Source: Phoenix dactylifera
Lineage: Eukaryota > Streptophyta > Magnoliopsida > Arecales > Arecaceae
Direction: 5' to 3'
Assembly (NCBI RefSeq): GCF_009389715.1
Contig: NC_052392.1
Location: 40,343,668 to 40,407,667 of the forward strand
Length of the DNA stretch: 64,000 nt
The translations under genes were made by a program, and so were the position numbers. The notes below the pieces were generated by a model. That model was not told where the DNA came from. It ran no database searches and was given only the letters and a program-made list of their open reading frames with translations. Below are positions 25,840 to 37,875 of the stretch, piece by piece. Position 1 is the stretch's first letter. Each line of letters begins with the position of its first letter.

Positions 25840-26032
25840 TTTTTTTTTATGAAGAGGAAAAGCAAAGCCACCCGGCCTTTATTAGAAAAGAAAAGTTCGC
25901 ATAAACTATTTATAAAAGATTTGCAAGAAAGAAAAATACAAAAAAAAATAAATAGTGATATGTAAATAGACCTGTTAAACTATTCAACAAGCGGATCAAT
26001 CTCCTATATAATTTGAAGGATCTCTGTATCTC
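25840..26032 (-). mobile_element. LINE 3'-tail fragment (copy 5)
   Basis: A T run (25840-25848) followed by AGAGGAAAAGCAAAGCCACC, CCTTTATTA, TTTATAAAAGATTTGC and TTAAACTATTCAACAAGC, block for block like 5337-5555. Both copies end at a TTTGAAGGAT segment, which marks the shared extent of the family in this window. Confidence 0.75.
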
Positions 26033-27389
26033 CAGAGTCCATAACAAAAAAGGGAAAACAAGAAGGAAGGAAGGAAGAAAACTTGTTGAGGTTTGCAATG
26101 TTGCTCCATTTTTAATCTTTAATCTTGTTGGCAAGCCTGAATGCAACCCTACAAAGAGATTGAGAGAGTTAGATAGCTGCCGAGAATTAGATTAGTGTAG
26201 CAAATGCCAAGGACTATAAGCAAACAAGAAAGTCCAAATCTTAAGCTCTTCCACTTTACTTAAGCGGTGCTGCTCTTTTGAGATGAATCCCGTGTGTCTC
26301 TCTAAATATTAACATATCCAACAACAACCTAGCCTTTGTTAGGAATTGAAAGCTACATGACCATATTAATGCAAGTCGATCTCCTTCTTTGATCTAATGA
26401 TGATTAAGCCGTGCAAGTTGGCACTTGGTAGCAGATACTAGGGATAAAGAAGATCTTATCTCTTGTCCGAGAAACTCGCTGGCATTAGCAGTGCCAGCAA
26501 GCAATCCTGGCCACCAGATGGAAACCTTTGATTCATCCATCAGCCAATTAATTCAATAGAAGGGAAAAAAAATTCAATCACACTAATATATATATATATC
26601 TATATATATATATATGAAACAAGAAACCAAGTATAGCATGTCTCAGCCATAGTTTATGAACTTCTGAGCCATAAAACTGCTTTATCGTCCCCAGGTGCGA
26701 GACTTTGGCCACCAGGCTTTGGATCAAACGCTCCGTTGGAAATGGTGCTCGGGGATTCCAAGAAAGAAAAGTTTTGGGGGGATTTCAACAGACAAAAGTT
26801 TTTAAGTTTTTGCTGCAGCTGAGTGTTGTCTGAACGCCAGTTGGTCCGCATCCAAAAGATTTTTGCAGGAAAAAGCTGTCTGAAGCCCCAGGAGATGGCT
26901 TCATGGAAGTTCGTTTCCCTTTTTCTGAATCTTTTTGCAATTTGTGGGTGCCTATGGTGATAGTTGTTTGCCTTGATTGGAGTTTGAAAGAAGTTTTTTT
27001 TTTGGTTTTTGATACCACTGGTTTGAATTCTCAAAAGCTTCCAAGTTTTGGTTTTGACTGATTCTGATTTCGTTTCTTAATGTTAGCTAGCAGACTAGTC
27101 ACTAAAATGATACTGGATTTCACTTGGGTTTGTAGTTGCAATGGACAAGGAGCAATTTTGTTGCAAAATGGCTCAAATGTAGAATTATAATTTTTTTGCT
27201 TTGAAAGAAAGAAAACAGAAAACTCTGACTTTTATCAGTCTGTGTTCATCAAGGTCTGACTAGAATGCGATCTTATAGATAATTCTGAGAAGTGGGTCTA
27301 AAAATTTTCACATCGAAGTTTTAAGCCTCTTCTTTATGGTCCCTCCCCTGAGCTCGTCCACCTGAGTGTGTCGTCTTCTTCAATCCATC

Positions 27390-29920
27390 ATGCCACTCTC
27401 TGAGGTCCATCAGACAAGAAAGGTCGATGCTAACCAATCCAAGATGACCAATTGCTCATCCGATCTGTCTTCTTTCATGTGAGTATGCTTGCTTCATATA
27501 TTACCTTGTAAATAGTCAAGTTTTTTCATTTCCTTTTTATCGAATGAGTTTGTCTGGTTTCATTCTGTTGATGTATGTCCGATTTTGATCCATGGCTGTT
27601 GAATGAAGACCCGACGGTGAATTCGTCGAACTGCTGTGGGAGAACGGTCAGATCGTGATGCATGGCCAGTCCAACAGGCCTAGGAAGAGTTCCTTCCCCA
27701 CTGCCACCGCCGCCACCTCCTCTCACACCGGTAGAGCTCAGGAGAAGGAGAGCAGAGATGTGGTTACCTCAAAGATTGGACAGATCGAAGCTGTGGATCC
27801 ATTGGTAAATGATTTCCCTCCCACCGCGGCTTCAGGCGATGCAGGTGTGAATGCTCAAGATGACGATGATATGGTCCCCTGGATTAATTACTCGATCGAG
27901 GATTCTCTTCAAAATGATTATTGCTCGGAGCACATGCTGGAATTCCCAGGGATGAGCCTGAATTCTATGTCTTCTCATACCAACACCGCGATCGCTGATA
28001 GAAGCAATGGTTTCACTCAGACTGCAAAGAGTTCGCGGCGCAACGTGGAACAGGGACGCACTTCTGAAGAACTCGCGGGAGCCTCAGATTTTAGTAGGAT
28101 TAAGAGCAGCCAGTTGTTTCAGGCGTCGCAGGAATGGCAGAGTTTGGCCCAAAGTATTAAGCCGAGGGCGACAGAGTTGAGTACCAGAGGAACCAGTAGT
28201 ACCCACCATGGCCTGGCTGGGTGTTTGCTGAGCTCAAGGCCGCAAAAGCAAGATCGGGCTGGTTCTAGGTCGTCACAGTCAAGCAGCAGCATTGATTTGA
28301 TGAACTTCTCTCATTTCTCGAGACCTGCTGCACTAGCCAAAGCCAACCTCCAGGGTCTTGATAGGTTGAGAAACAACGAGAAAGCCTCTACCACCACCAG
28401 TAGCAACCCAATGGAACCTACTGTTATTGATTCTATTAGTGGTTTAAAGAGTATCTTAGCAACTCCAGGGCTGGCTTCAGCTGCACCTGAAGTAGAGCAG
28501 AGATCATCTACAAGGCGTGATGGCAATGTGAATAACAATAATAGCATATTGCCTGGCTGCATTAATCGTCGGAGCTCAGATGTCGCAGTGGCAGCCATGC
28601 CATCAGGAAGGAATGAGACAGAAAAGGGTCCTGAAGCAGTTGCTGCATCTTCTTCTGTGTGCTCAGGCAACGGTGCTGGGGCAGCATCTAATGGTCCCAA
28701 ACACACACCGAAAAGGAAAACGTATGAAGGAGAAGAATCCGGCAATCAGAGAGAAGTAAGTCGAAAGAATCACAGATGTGAACGACTAAGAAGTTGTATA
28801 CTGAGTTCTTCTACTCGGATTATTGTGCTTAGAATCTGTTTAAATTTTTCATGTAGGATCATGAGGATGAGTCTATGGGCCTGAGGAAGTCTGCCACCGT
28901 GCGAGGCACAAGCACAAAGCGAAGCCGTGCTGCAGAAGTGCATAATTTGTCAGAAAGAGTGAGTTTGGATACAGATAACCCACTGGACTCAAATAATCCT
29001 TCTTAGTTTCGATTCATAACTTGAATGCAGAATAACTGATATCCGAACTAATGAGCAGAGGCGAAGGGATCGGATTAACGAGAAAATGCGTGCACTTCAA
29101 GAGCTCATACCCAACTGCAACAAGGTACAATTTTTGTCTGTTTAACTTTAGTAATGATGTTTTTTTTAATGCAGCAGTGAATTCTGAAAGAGGTTGCCTG
29201 ATTTCAAATAAAATTCTTGCAAGGTGGACAAAGCTTCAATGCTTGACGAGGCCATTGATTATCTGAAATCTCTCCAGCTTCAAGTTCAGGTGAATATTTT
29301 GGCCTTTCCTCCCCTTAAAGGACCCTTCTTTTTGTTGCCTAGATTCTCAGTGTAATCCTTTCTCTTGAAAATTTCAGTTCTTGACACAGATCATGTCAAT
29401 GGGAAGTGGGTCATGCATGCTTCCCTTGGTTCCACCGGCTGGTATTCAACACATGCACGTGCCTCCCATGGCACATTTATCACAAATGGGTGCAGGAATG
29501 GGAATGGGCATGAGATTGGGTTATAGTATGGGAATGCTGGACATGAATGGTTCTGCAAGCTGCCCTCTACTTCCAGTTCCTCCCATGCATGGACGACAGT
29601 TTCCTTTCCCCTCAATTCCGGGAACCCGGGGTTTGCATGGGATGCCCAGCTCTACCAGTCTTCCAATGTTTGGAATTCCAGGGCAGGGGCTTCCAGCATC
29701 CATGCCTCACATTCCACCAACTTGTTCTCTGTCAGGCCTTCCTGCCAGACCAAACTCGACGCCTGGATCAGCTGGGATGACTAATAATCCGTCACCAGCA
29801 ACAGATACAGTTCCTTCATCAACTTCCAAGGATCAACATCAGCAAAGCCAAGACCTGGAAAAAATACAGAAACCAAGCACCGACGACTCGCAGATGAAGA
29901 CTTCTACTCAGGTTAAATAA
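27390..29920 (+). CDS. Phytochrome-interacting bHLH transcription factor, PIF3 type
   Basis: Six exons: 27390-27478, 27609-28755, 28857-28958, 29059-29124, 29224-29289 and 29378-29920 (2013 nt, 670 aa), all in phase. PIFs are nuclear bHLH factors that bind G-boxes, repress light responses and are degraded after binding active phytochrome. The start MPLSEVHQ is the typical PIF3 N-terminus. The phyB-binding (APB) motif ELLWENGQ lies at 37-44. A conserved acidic/Trp segment with [10 protein letters not shown] follows near 119-128. The basic region [20 protein letters not shown] and the helix-loop-helix are split over exons 3-5 (about 440-490), with the usual His/Glu/Arg contact residues present. 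The tail is Met/Gly/Pro-rich ([14 protein letters not shown]), typical of PIFs. The stop at 29918-29920 directly follows a possible donor (CAG/GTTAAA), so a further small 3' exon cannot be excluded. Confidence 0.95.
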
Positions 29921-30929
29921 CTTCTCCTGATCCACGTCCTGTTAGCATGATATCCTACTTTAGATAATCAAACAGAGACCGAGTTCTTCTGGGTATATCT
30001 GTTCATTTTTTCTGTATTCTGTTTGATGCTCTGTGTCTCAACATGCTGGTTTTTGAACCACCAAAAGAGTCATTCGAGAAGTCTGCCTTGGTGCAAATGA
30101 GCAATCAGACATGGCATGTTACAGGGAATGGAGTACAACCAAAAAAGGGGATTGCAGTCACCAGAACAACTAGTGAGTAGGACATACGACATACTTGGAC
30201 AATGATTCATGCTGAAATTGGGTTGTACTCTGAGAGGACTAGTACTTATTGGGTTGCGTTCATTCCAGACACCGGCTCTGATTGAGATAGGTCTTGCACA
30301 ATTTGCCAGAAGCCATCCACTTTGAGTGTTGGAGATCACTGGCAAAACTTTTGCCCTCTGTATATCGAGAGTAGCGGGATCCGTGCAGTTTGTGTAAATT
30401 GCAGAGAAGATGAGGTTTCAAAACAGAGTGTAGAAGAGAGGTGTGTCGTGCACCTCTGTAAGCGTTTCTATTCGTTAATGAAACAGTGGCTCCTTCTAGT
30501 TTGATTCTTGTTCAAGTTGGAAGATCTTTTACTTGGATACATTTGTTATGTTTCGGGCCTCCATTGAATGGTATCTCTTCGTGCTATAGTTAAAAGTATT
30601 GCCCAGCTATTTTCAGAGACTAGTTGTTAATGAAACAGTCGACATGATCAAAATGTTTTACTCTGAATCCACAAAAAGTTACCGTATAGTTCCAACTCAT
30701 GCAAGCCAACAAATTCACAAATCATTCGCATAGTTCCCGTATGGAATAGCTTGCAATAGTGATTGATACATTGAGCCACAGCATGATTCATCCTCCTCTT
30801 CTAGTGTGGCTATTGGTTGGCATTAGATGATAAAACCAACATTGAAGCAGGACCAGTAGAGCTGACCCCAGACCCCAGATGGACAGGACAAACACTGTTT
30901 TTGATGTATGCATGCACGGTCTTCATCAA

Positions 30930-31043
30930 GTTTCTTTTTTTTTGGGGGGGGGGGGGGGTTTGCGGGAGTATTCAGAATGCTAATGGTGAGACTGCAGAAA
31001 TCACTGAATGTTTCCATCTGAAAATGACTTTTCTTTCTTCTTC

Positions 31044-31075
<32 letters not shown>

Positions 31076-31150
31076 GTATTCAGAATGCTAATGGTGAGAC
31101 TGCAGAAATCACTGAATGTTTCCATCTGAAAATGACTTTTCTTTCTTCTT
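30930..31150. repeat. Tandem duplication with homopolymer T and G tracts
   Basis: A unit of about 109 bp occurs twice. Each starts with a T tract and a G tract (about 30943-30958 and 31055-31074), followed by AGTATTCAGAATGCTAATGG and GAATGTTTCCATCTGAAAAT. The copies are almost identical, so the event looks young. The frames seen through it on both strands are produced by the repeat and are not genes. Confidence 0.85.
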
Positions 31151-32861
31151 CTTTTTTTTTTTGATAAAGAAGGGAGGTGATAATGATCGAAAAATGTACG
31201 GTGGTCATTTGCATGGTTGAGTTTTAAAATGATAAAGACTATGATGATCGAAATCAGGCCAATTTCAGTCAGGCAAGCTTCGCCGAACCTTTTGAGATTT
31301 TCCACATCTATTATGTGTGAGGCGCCGATGTAAAAAAAGAAAAAAAAAAAAAAACCTTTTGTGGTGGGAGTAAGATAAAGGAATTAGTGTTACAAAACTC
31401 TTTCTCTTTACGTCAAAAAAAAATAACTTTTCTTTTCTAGGCAACTTTGTGGCTTGTCATAATTATCACATCGAAGTTGGTTTTTTTTGTTTTCTTAAAA
31501 TGAAAAATAACTACCTAAATATACTCCACCTCATGGAGGCACCTCTGTTTTCTTCTTCTTCTTCTTTTTTTTTTTTTTTTTTTGCCTCTTTCTCTTTCTA
31601 TATTTCTCCATTTCTCCCATCCTTGCACATGCTTTTGTTTTTTTTTTTTCCGCTAGGATGCACATGCATTCTTTAATTCAATAAGCATCTTACTTCCCTT
31701 TCCCTCCTCTCCCCTCAAAAAAGCATCTAGTATGTGCATGCATCTCTGCAGAGAAGGTTGGAGTTCAGTCCAGTTTTGTCAGACAGTACTAGTCTTGTCG
31801 ACCGTACTAGTCTTGTCATGAGACTGTTTCACGTTTAACTTTCTTCAATCATGCTTCTTGCCAAGCCGGTGTATTCTCACTCACGAACACTTAATAAAGG
31901 CTAACCGTACCTACTTCTGTCGGCATGTCTTCTTTGTCTTCTTTTCAAACACGGCTAAAACGCAAGTAATTTACCCTTGAAAATAGAGCCAAGAGTTTTG
32001 TGGGCCAGTTTTCTCCGGATGTGATGCAAGATTGGCAACTGGAAAGAAAATCTCCTCCATATTTTTTAAAACATACTAGGACATTGGTCAATCATATAAA
32101 TAGAATCTTTTCGATATAAGATATAAAATAAAAATCATAAGAACAAGAAAGAAGCTCACATCAAGTTGCAAAGTTTAACATTTTATTTCTGATCAGGAGG
32201 CTGCACCGCCAATTTCATTTCCCAAGTGATCAGCAACCTTCTGGCTTCCTGAAGATCTAAAAGGCAGGCACAACTAGTGTAAGAAGAAAAAAAAAGGTCA
32301 GAGCCCTCAGATCGGTAGGCACTTCTGATGGTCTGCAACTATTCTCTTCTCATATATCCTTCAATATCTTAGGAGAGATTGGCATCCATCTAGGAACCTA
32401 CTGCTAGCAGAGCTAGGGGGTAAAATCAAACATAATGGTCTGAATCATCTCAAGGAGTATTTTAAAGGCGAAACTGCCCGGAGTTAACAGAAGTTAGATA
32501 GCTCCTAATTATTCATTGGTTACAGAAATTTCCACATCTAATCATTCATTTTTTTTAGGCCATTACAACTCGAGCAAACTAACAATCGACTTGCAACACA
32601 TTAAAACCAACAAATGGAGGATACCGAAGGTTCTGTCAAGAATTGTTTCCCCTTCTCCAGTATGATTTCGTAGAACCTTCAATAGTTTGAGTTAAATTTG
32701 GAGGCAAACCACTGTAACAGTCGGATGGAGTATACCCTTCTCTCACAATCAAGGCCAATAAGATCTAGGATATCTACCCTGGAGACAATCATCTTAAATG
32801 CCCATGTGATTGACAATAGCAATCATGCAAATGTCTCTATACCTCTATGGTAGTTGCCAGA

Positions 32862-33189
32862 GACAATCTAAAGAGAGGCGAGCATTTGAGAATCCAGAAG
32901 TTTGAATATCATAAATCATTCAGACAAACAAATTACCTAAATCAATCAGCATAGCAATGAATTTTGGCACTTAAGAAGTCTTGTGATTGTTTCAGTCTTG
33001 ACTCTCGTGTCTTTAGCATGACTCTCTTGACAATCTAAAGAGAGGTGAGCATTTGAGAATCCAGAAGTTTGAATATCATAAATCATTCAGACAAACAAAT
33101 TACCTAAATCAATCAGCATAGCAATGAATTTTGGCACTTAAGAAGTATTGTGATTGTTTCAATCTTGACTCTCGTGTCTTTAGCATGAC
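32862..33189. repeat. Tandem duplication, 167-bp period
   Basis: Two adjacent copies (32862-33028 and 33029-33189) share GACAATCTAAAGAGAGG, GAATCCAGAAGTTTGAATAT and GTCTTTAGCATGAC with only a few mismatches. Nothing coding is visible. High identity points to a recent local duplication. Confidence 0.9.
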
Positions 33190-34223
33190 ATCTTTTGGTA
33201 ACACAGGTTTTTGCCAGCGGCAGTATTAATACTAGATGTTTCTTAGTTTCATATGTTCTTCAATTCTCCAGAAAGGATTGGATGACATATCATGACTGCT
33301 TAACATCATGTATACATTAACCTGCACAGTGCTAATGATTTCTAGATCTTACAACTGAGGCAACAAATTGATCATCATACTGCATATTACTCTAATCAGC
33401 TTTAGCAGCATGAACTTTGTCTTCTCCCTGAAGTCATCCAGAAATAAGCTGGATCATGCTAAGCTGAAGAGTAACTGCTCATTGAATACTCCAGTCATGA
33501 CTCAGGCTTGTGTACTAATATGAATTTCCTAATGAAAACTGTATAGGGTACTGCCCAATCTCTCTCTCTCTCTCTCCCTCCCTCTCTCTCTCCCTCTCTC
33601 AAAAGTCTCTACATAACTGGAGCTGTAAGAAGGAAACTTCAACGTATATGAATTAAAATAAAAAGAGAACACGTACAAATGTAGAATTTCAAAAGAAACT
33701 GGTGCAAAAAAGTTCCCTAAAAAATTTGTTTTTGTACCCAGAAAGACTTCTAAGACAAAAATTTTCGATGCTGCAGACATTCTTATGTATATTGATCGGT
33801 GTGATATATAAGCAAAATTATTCATTAAAAAGAATATGACTTTGCAACAACTTGGGACAGGAGATTCAATTCAGAGGGATCTTCAGGATAAGTAGGACCT
33901 GGATATAATGCTTGAGTCTCTATAAACAAATGAGTCGGATATGTCTCTACAAGCCTCCGTGGAGTCCTTGCACTGTACAAACAACAAATCCCATTTGCTA
34001 CAATCACCATGCTCATCTAGATCAATCAGTTTTCACCATTGTTAGGTTTCATCATGGTTCCTCTCTTGATAAGACCAAAACTGTTTGCCACTGCACATGT
34101 TAAGCATCATGGTCGAAGCACTGCAGATCAAACCAAGAATGAGCAAGCAAGATGAAGCTTGTATGCTGTATCTGATTGAAAAGAAACAGAAACAGAAGAT
34201 ATCTGCTATAAGTGGCCCTTCCC

Positions 34224-36551
34224 TTAATCAACATAAGTGAAATCATCCTCTGCTAAATTATGACGGAAGCTCGTGTCAGGAACATAACCGTCTTCCCTCA
34301 TCTCTAAAAGTAAAATGCCAATAATATCATCTATCTTATCAAATTCTGCATGCGATCCATCTCTAGCAAGAAATGAATGAATACAAGATCCAATCTGAAT
34401 CCAGCTACTGCCCGGTTTCTTCAGAAAACCCCTCTCTTTTACCACTGTTCGTACATTCATTGCATCTGCCCATCTCCCAGCAGCTGCATATATATTAGAC
34501 AGAAGAATATAGTACCCTGGATCTTCAGGCTTCCTCTCAAAAATCTGTTTACTAACAAGCTCAGCAAGGTCTAGTCTTTTATAAACTCTACAAGCTCCCA
34601 GAAGGCTTCCCAATACATCAATATTTGGTTTCACTGGCATCTTTCTGATAAACTCCCATGCCTCGTCCAGGTACCCAGATCTGCTGTAAAGGTCCACCAT
34701 GCATGAGTAGTGCTCCATTTCTGGAAGAATACCATAGTCTTCTATCATGGAATTGTAGTAGTGCAAGCCTCTTCTGAGAAGACCGGCATGGCTGCAAGCT
34801 GAAAGCAGTGCTATAAATGTAACTTTATCTGGCTCAATTCTCACTTCCTCGATTTGGCTGAAGAAGGAAAATGCCTCAATCCCACGACCATGCATTCCAA
34901 ATGCAGCGATTATAGTGTTATAAGTAACAATATCCCTTTCTGCCATCTGCTCAAAAACCTTCTTCCCAAGGTCTAGACACCCACACTTGCAGTACATATC
35001 TATCAGCGAATTATTCACAGAAATCATGGAATCCAGATTGGCTCTGGTCGCATAACCGTGCAGCTCCTTTCCTTGGTTGAGCATAGTGAAGTGATTGCAC
35101 AGAGGAAGAAGAGTCACAATGGTCACAGAATTCAGACGTAATCCTGATTCTCGAATCCTTCGTAATGTTTGGAAGGCAGAATCCACATTTCCATTCATGG
35201 CATGTCCTGCTATCATTGAGTTCCCTATTGCGATATCCCTATCTGACATGATTTCAAAAATGAACTCCGCTTCTCCCATCGATCCACTTTGGCAATAAAG
35301 ATCAACCAGTGCACTTGCAATAAATACATCAAACTCAAAACCATGTCTAATGGCATAGGCATGGATCTCTTTTCCTTGCTTGAGCAACTTCCTTTCTGAA
35401 AAACTAGGAAGACTACTTGCTATAGTGACTGCGCTGGGTCTTATACCTGACCCAATCATCTCGACGAACAATTCCACACTCTCACTATATTCACAGTTCT
35501 GGGTATACCCCGCAATTAAGCTACTCCAAGAGACTACGTCCTTGTATTCCATATATCGGAATAGATGATGAGCTAATCGAGTATATCCACATTTACAGTA
35601 CATGTTCATCAAAGCATTTGAAACACAAAGATCATCACTAAATGCACTTCTGATAGCACAGCCATGCAGCCCCGTTCCCACATGCAGAGCTCCTAATCTA
35701 CCACATGCTGGAAGAACAGTGGCTACGATCACTGAATCACTCTGTATCCCTTCCAACCTCATACTTCTAAACAGATTCAAGGCCTCCAACCAATCTCCGT
35801 GATGCATGGTCCCACAGATCATCGCTCCCCACGCGGCCACATCTCTTATCGGCATATTGTCAAATACTCTCCGGGCTTCTCTTAAGCTGCCACACTTCGC
35901 GAACATGTCTATGAGGGCGCACCGCACATAGAGATTGGATTTTGCATCGCAGTGAACGCCGTTGGATTCGATCGATTCCTGAACCTGTCTGCCCAGCTCG
36001 AGAGCCGATAATTCCGAACATGCTTTCAGAACGAGCGGGTATGTGAAGCTATCGGCCGGCAGGCCTTCTGTCGTCATCTTGTGATAAAATGCCAATGCCT
36101 CAGAGAACCGACCCGCACCGACGAAGCCTTTGAGGATCGAGTTCCAGGCAAAGGAGTTCCTTTTCGGCAGTTGGTGGAAGACAAGCAGGGCTTCATGAAA
36201 GCAGTTAAGGCTGACATAGATGGCGACAAGCTGCGAGCCTAACACGAGGCTGGGGTTCTGGTGGAGATAGCCATGAACTAGTATGAGGCCATGCAGCTTT
36301 CTAGCTTCATGCGGACTGGTAGTTGATCTCAGGTGAAGGAAGAGGGTACGGTGGGAGAAGTAAGAGGGTTTCGGCAGCTGGTGGGACGAATTCAGATGAG
36401 ATTCCTGGTACTGGCTTGTGGGAGATGGACTTGGAGGGGGATTTGCGAGTGAATTCGAATGCGGCGAAAGGGGAAGTCTGGGTCTGGTTCTGGATGGTGC
36501 TGAGAACTTGGAAAGGCCAAGGCATGTTGCGATGGCTTCTCTCGGTTTCAT
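34224..36551 (-). CDS. PLS-class pentatricopeptide repeat protein, E/E+ subgroup
   Basis: One uninterrupted frame of 775 codons. PLS-class PPR proteins bind organelle RNA base by base and mostly specify C-to-U editing sites in mitochondria or chloroplasts. The first 60 or so residues are Ser/Pro/Arg-rich and fit an organelle targeting peptide. Repeats run from about residue 85 to 620, with recurring phrases such as NALMNMYCKCG, DVVSWSSLIAGY, NSLIDMYCKCG and VTFIALLSACSHAG. The C-terminus has the E motif (LGSLLGACRVYKRLDLAELV) and an E+ segment (PGSSWIQIGSCIHSF), then stops shortly after GYVPDTSF, where a DYW deaminase would begin. It would therefore need a separate DYW partner for catalysis, as is known for E/E+ proteins. 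No introns, as usual for the family. The first in-frame ATG is used. The RNA target is not predictable by eye. Confidence 0.95.
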   Translation of the reverse strand: MKPREAIATCLGLSKFSAPSRTRPRLPLSPHSNSLANPPPSPSPTSQYQESHLNSSHQLPKPSYFSHRTLFLHLRSTTSPHEARKLHGLILVHGYLHQNPSLVLGSQLVAIYVSLNCFHEALLVFHQLPKRNSFAWNSILKGFVGAGRFSEALAFYHKMTTEGLPADSFTYPLVLKACSELSALELGRQVQESIESNGVHCDAKSNLYVRCALIDMFAKCGSLREARRVFDNMPIRDVAAWGAMICGTMHHGDWLEALNLFRSMRLEGIQSDSVIVATVLPACGRLGALHVGTGLHGCAIRSAFSDDLCVSNALMNMYCKCGYTRLAHHLFRYMEYKDVVSWSSLIAGYTQNCEYSESVELFVEMIGSGIRPSAVTIASSLPSFSERKLLKQGKEIHAYAIRHGFEFDVFIASALVDLYCQSGSMGEAEFIFEIMSDRDIAIGNSMIAGHAMNGNVDSAFQTLRRIRESGLRLNSVTIVTLLPLCNHFTMLNQGKELHGYATRANLDSMISVNNSLIDMYCKCGCLDLGKKVFEQMAERDIVTYNTIIAAFGMHGRGIEAFSFFSQIEEVRIEPDKVTFIALLSACSHAGLLRRGLHYYNSMIEDYGILPEMEHYSCMVDLYSRSGYLDEAWEFIRKMPVKPNIDVLGSLLGACRVYKRLDLAELVSKQIFERKPEDPGYYILLSNIYAAAGRWADAMNVRTVVKERGFLKKPGSSWIQIGSCIHSFLARDGSHAEFDKIDDIIGILLLEMREDGYVPDTSFRHNLAEDDFTYVD

Positions 36552-37875
36552 GGCAGCAGCTTGGAATTACCATCGGGCACGGCCATTGACTCGCAATTTG
36601 TCAAAGGGTCAGCTTCACCTCACTTGCAAGGAACTGTTGAACATTTGGACCGAGAGAATCTTGCATCAGATATCAATAAGTCAACATGATTTGGAGATGC
36701 TCTGCAGCATTTCAAAACCGTGGAGGTCGCTCGCTGCTCTCAAAACAAATGTATTTTGTCTCTTCTTTCTGTAATGAAGCGGGTGGAGTGTTTAACTCCT
36801 TTCGCATGCTCAGAAAAAAAAAAGGTCAATATTTTGCTTTGGTGTTATATTATTTTTTTATTTTTTTATATAAAAAAATTTATCCATCCAAGATTTAATT
36901 ACTAATTTAGAGAATATTTTGACAAGATGAGGGTTCTAAAGTGTGAGCCAACCACGGATGCCGGTGGGTTCCATAACAAAGTACATGAACAGAGCCGGCC
37001 ATGTATTATTAAGTACAAACTATGTGATTGATTTTAAAGCTGGACCAAACTACGTGATTGATTTAAAAAATGGACTATATTATATGAATTTTGTCGCGGC
37101 TCTCATATCATATATATTTAAATTGTGTAGAACGAACTCAATCATAGCCATCATGCTATATATAAACAACCATGATTTCATATATATATATATATATAAT
37201 CCATTTGCACCTTCATTATCCCCACTTTTAGGGCCGCTAGAGGCTGTGAGTATGATTATTATTGCAAATAGTGTTGGTCTATGTCTGTTTTGATCCTTGC
37301 AGCTACATAGATTTAAAAATCCTGAAAATACTAAATGTCAATGATGTGTACAAGGAATAAACCCTAACAATTAAAGGTGGTGGAGGGACCCGACCCAGAA
37401 TAGTCTCCAGTTGGCAACAGTGAATATTCTTGGAATAACCCTGTATTGCAAGGCAGTCTCCATAGCAAGCTGCAACAACCAACATCCTAGCCTATAATCA
37501 TCAGTGCTTAGGTCAGAAAAGAAAAGAAAACAAAAGGAGAGATAAAAAAACCGGGGTGGTCTCTTCCAGCAGGCTTGTCAAAATATCATTTCTGGATGCT
37601 GAACTTCCATGCAGGCACAGAGCTAAAACTATGACATAAGTTGGCAAATACAACTTCCCCAGAAAATTCTAAGCAGGCATCCAGATGATAGCATCATCCC
37701 ATGTGATGTTTCTTTACAAGTAGGAGAAACCGGAAATCGTAAAAGTAAACTTTGTAATGCACCCTATTTTACAATCTCTGCATAACAATGTGTTCCCTAC
37801 AAAGGCCTGCAAATGATTTGTTCTTCTGTCAAACATATTGCAGACAAAAAAGTTCATAAGCCCAGTTGGCACGAA
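36552..37875. other. Intergenic region upstream of the PPR gene
   Basis: No gene is supported. It should contain the PPR promoter (near 36552) and the CHMP7 3' untranslated region (near 37875). A short AT repeat lies near 37180-37198. Forward frames at the left edge are antisense shadows of the PPR N-terminus. Confidence 0.6.

Larger units (their letters stand above)
20925..27389. other. Intergenic region between PPO1 and the PIF gene
   Basis: No gene was recognised. The region contains two plus-strand LINE tails (22975-23148 and 23960-24133), a minus-strand LINE tail (25840-26032), a pure C tract at about 25018-25040 and a short AT repeat near 26585-26615. The side nearest 20925 should hold the PPO1 promoter, and the side nearest 27389 the PIF promoter and leader. 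No core promoter element could be picked with confidence in either. Confidence 0.6.
29921..34223. other. Intergenic region: PIF 3' flank and PPR 3' flank
   Basis: The PIF and PPR genes converge here, so this should hold both 3' untranslated regions (the PIF one may extend past 30,000). No other gene is recognised. There are two local tandem duplications (30930-31150 and 32862-33189), several G, A and T tracts, and a CT-rich run at 33559-33600. Confidence 0.6.
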
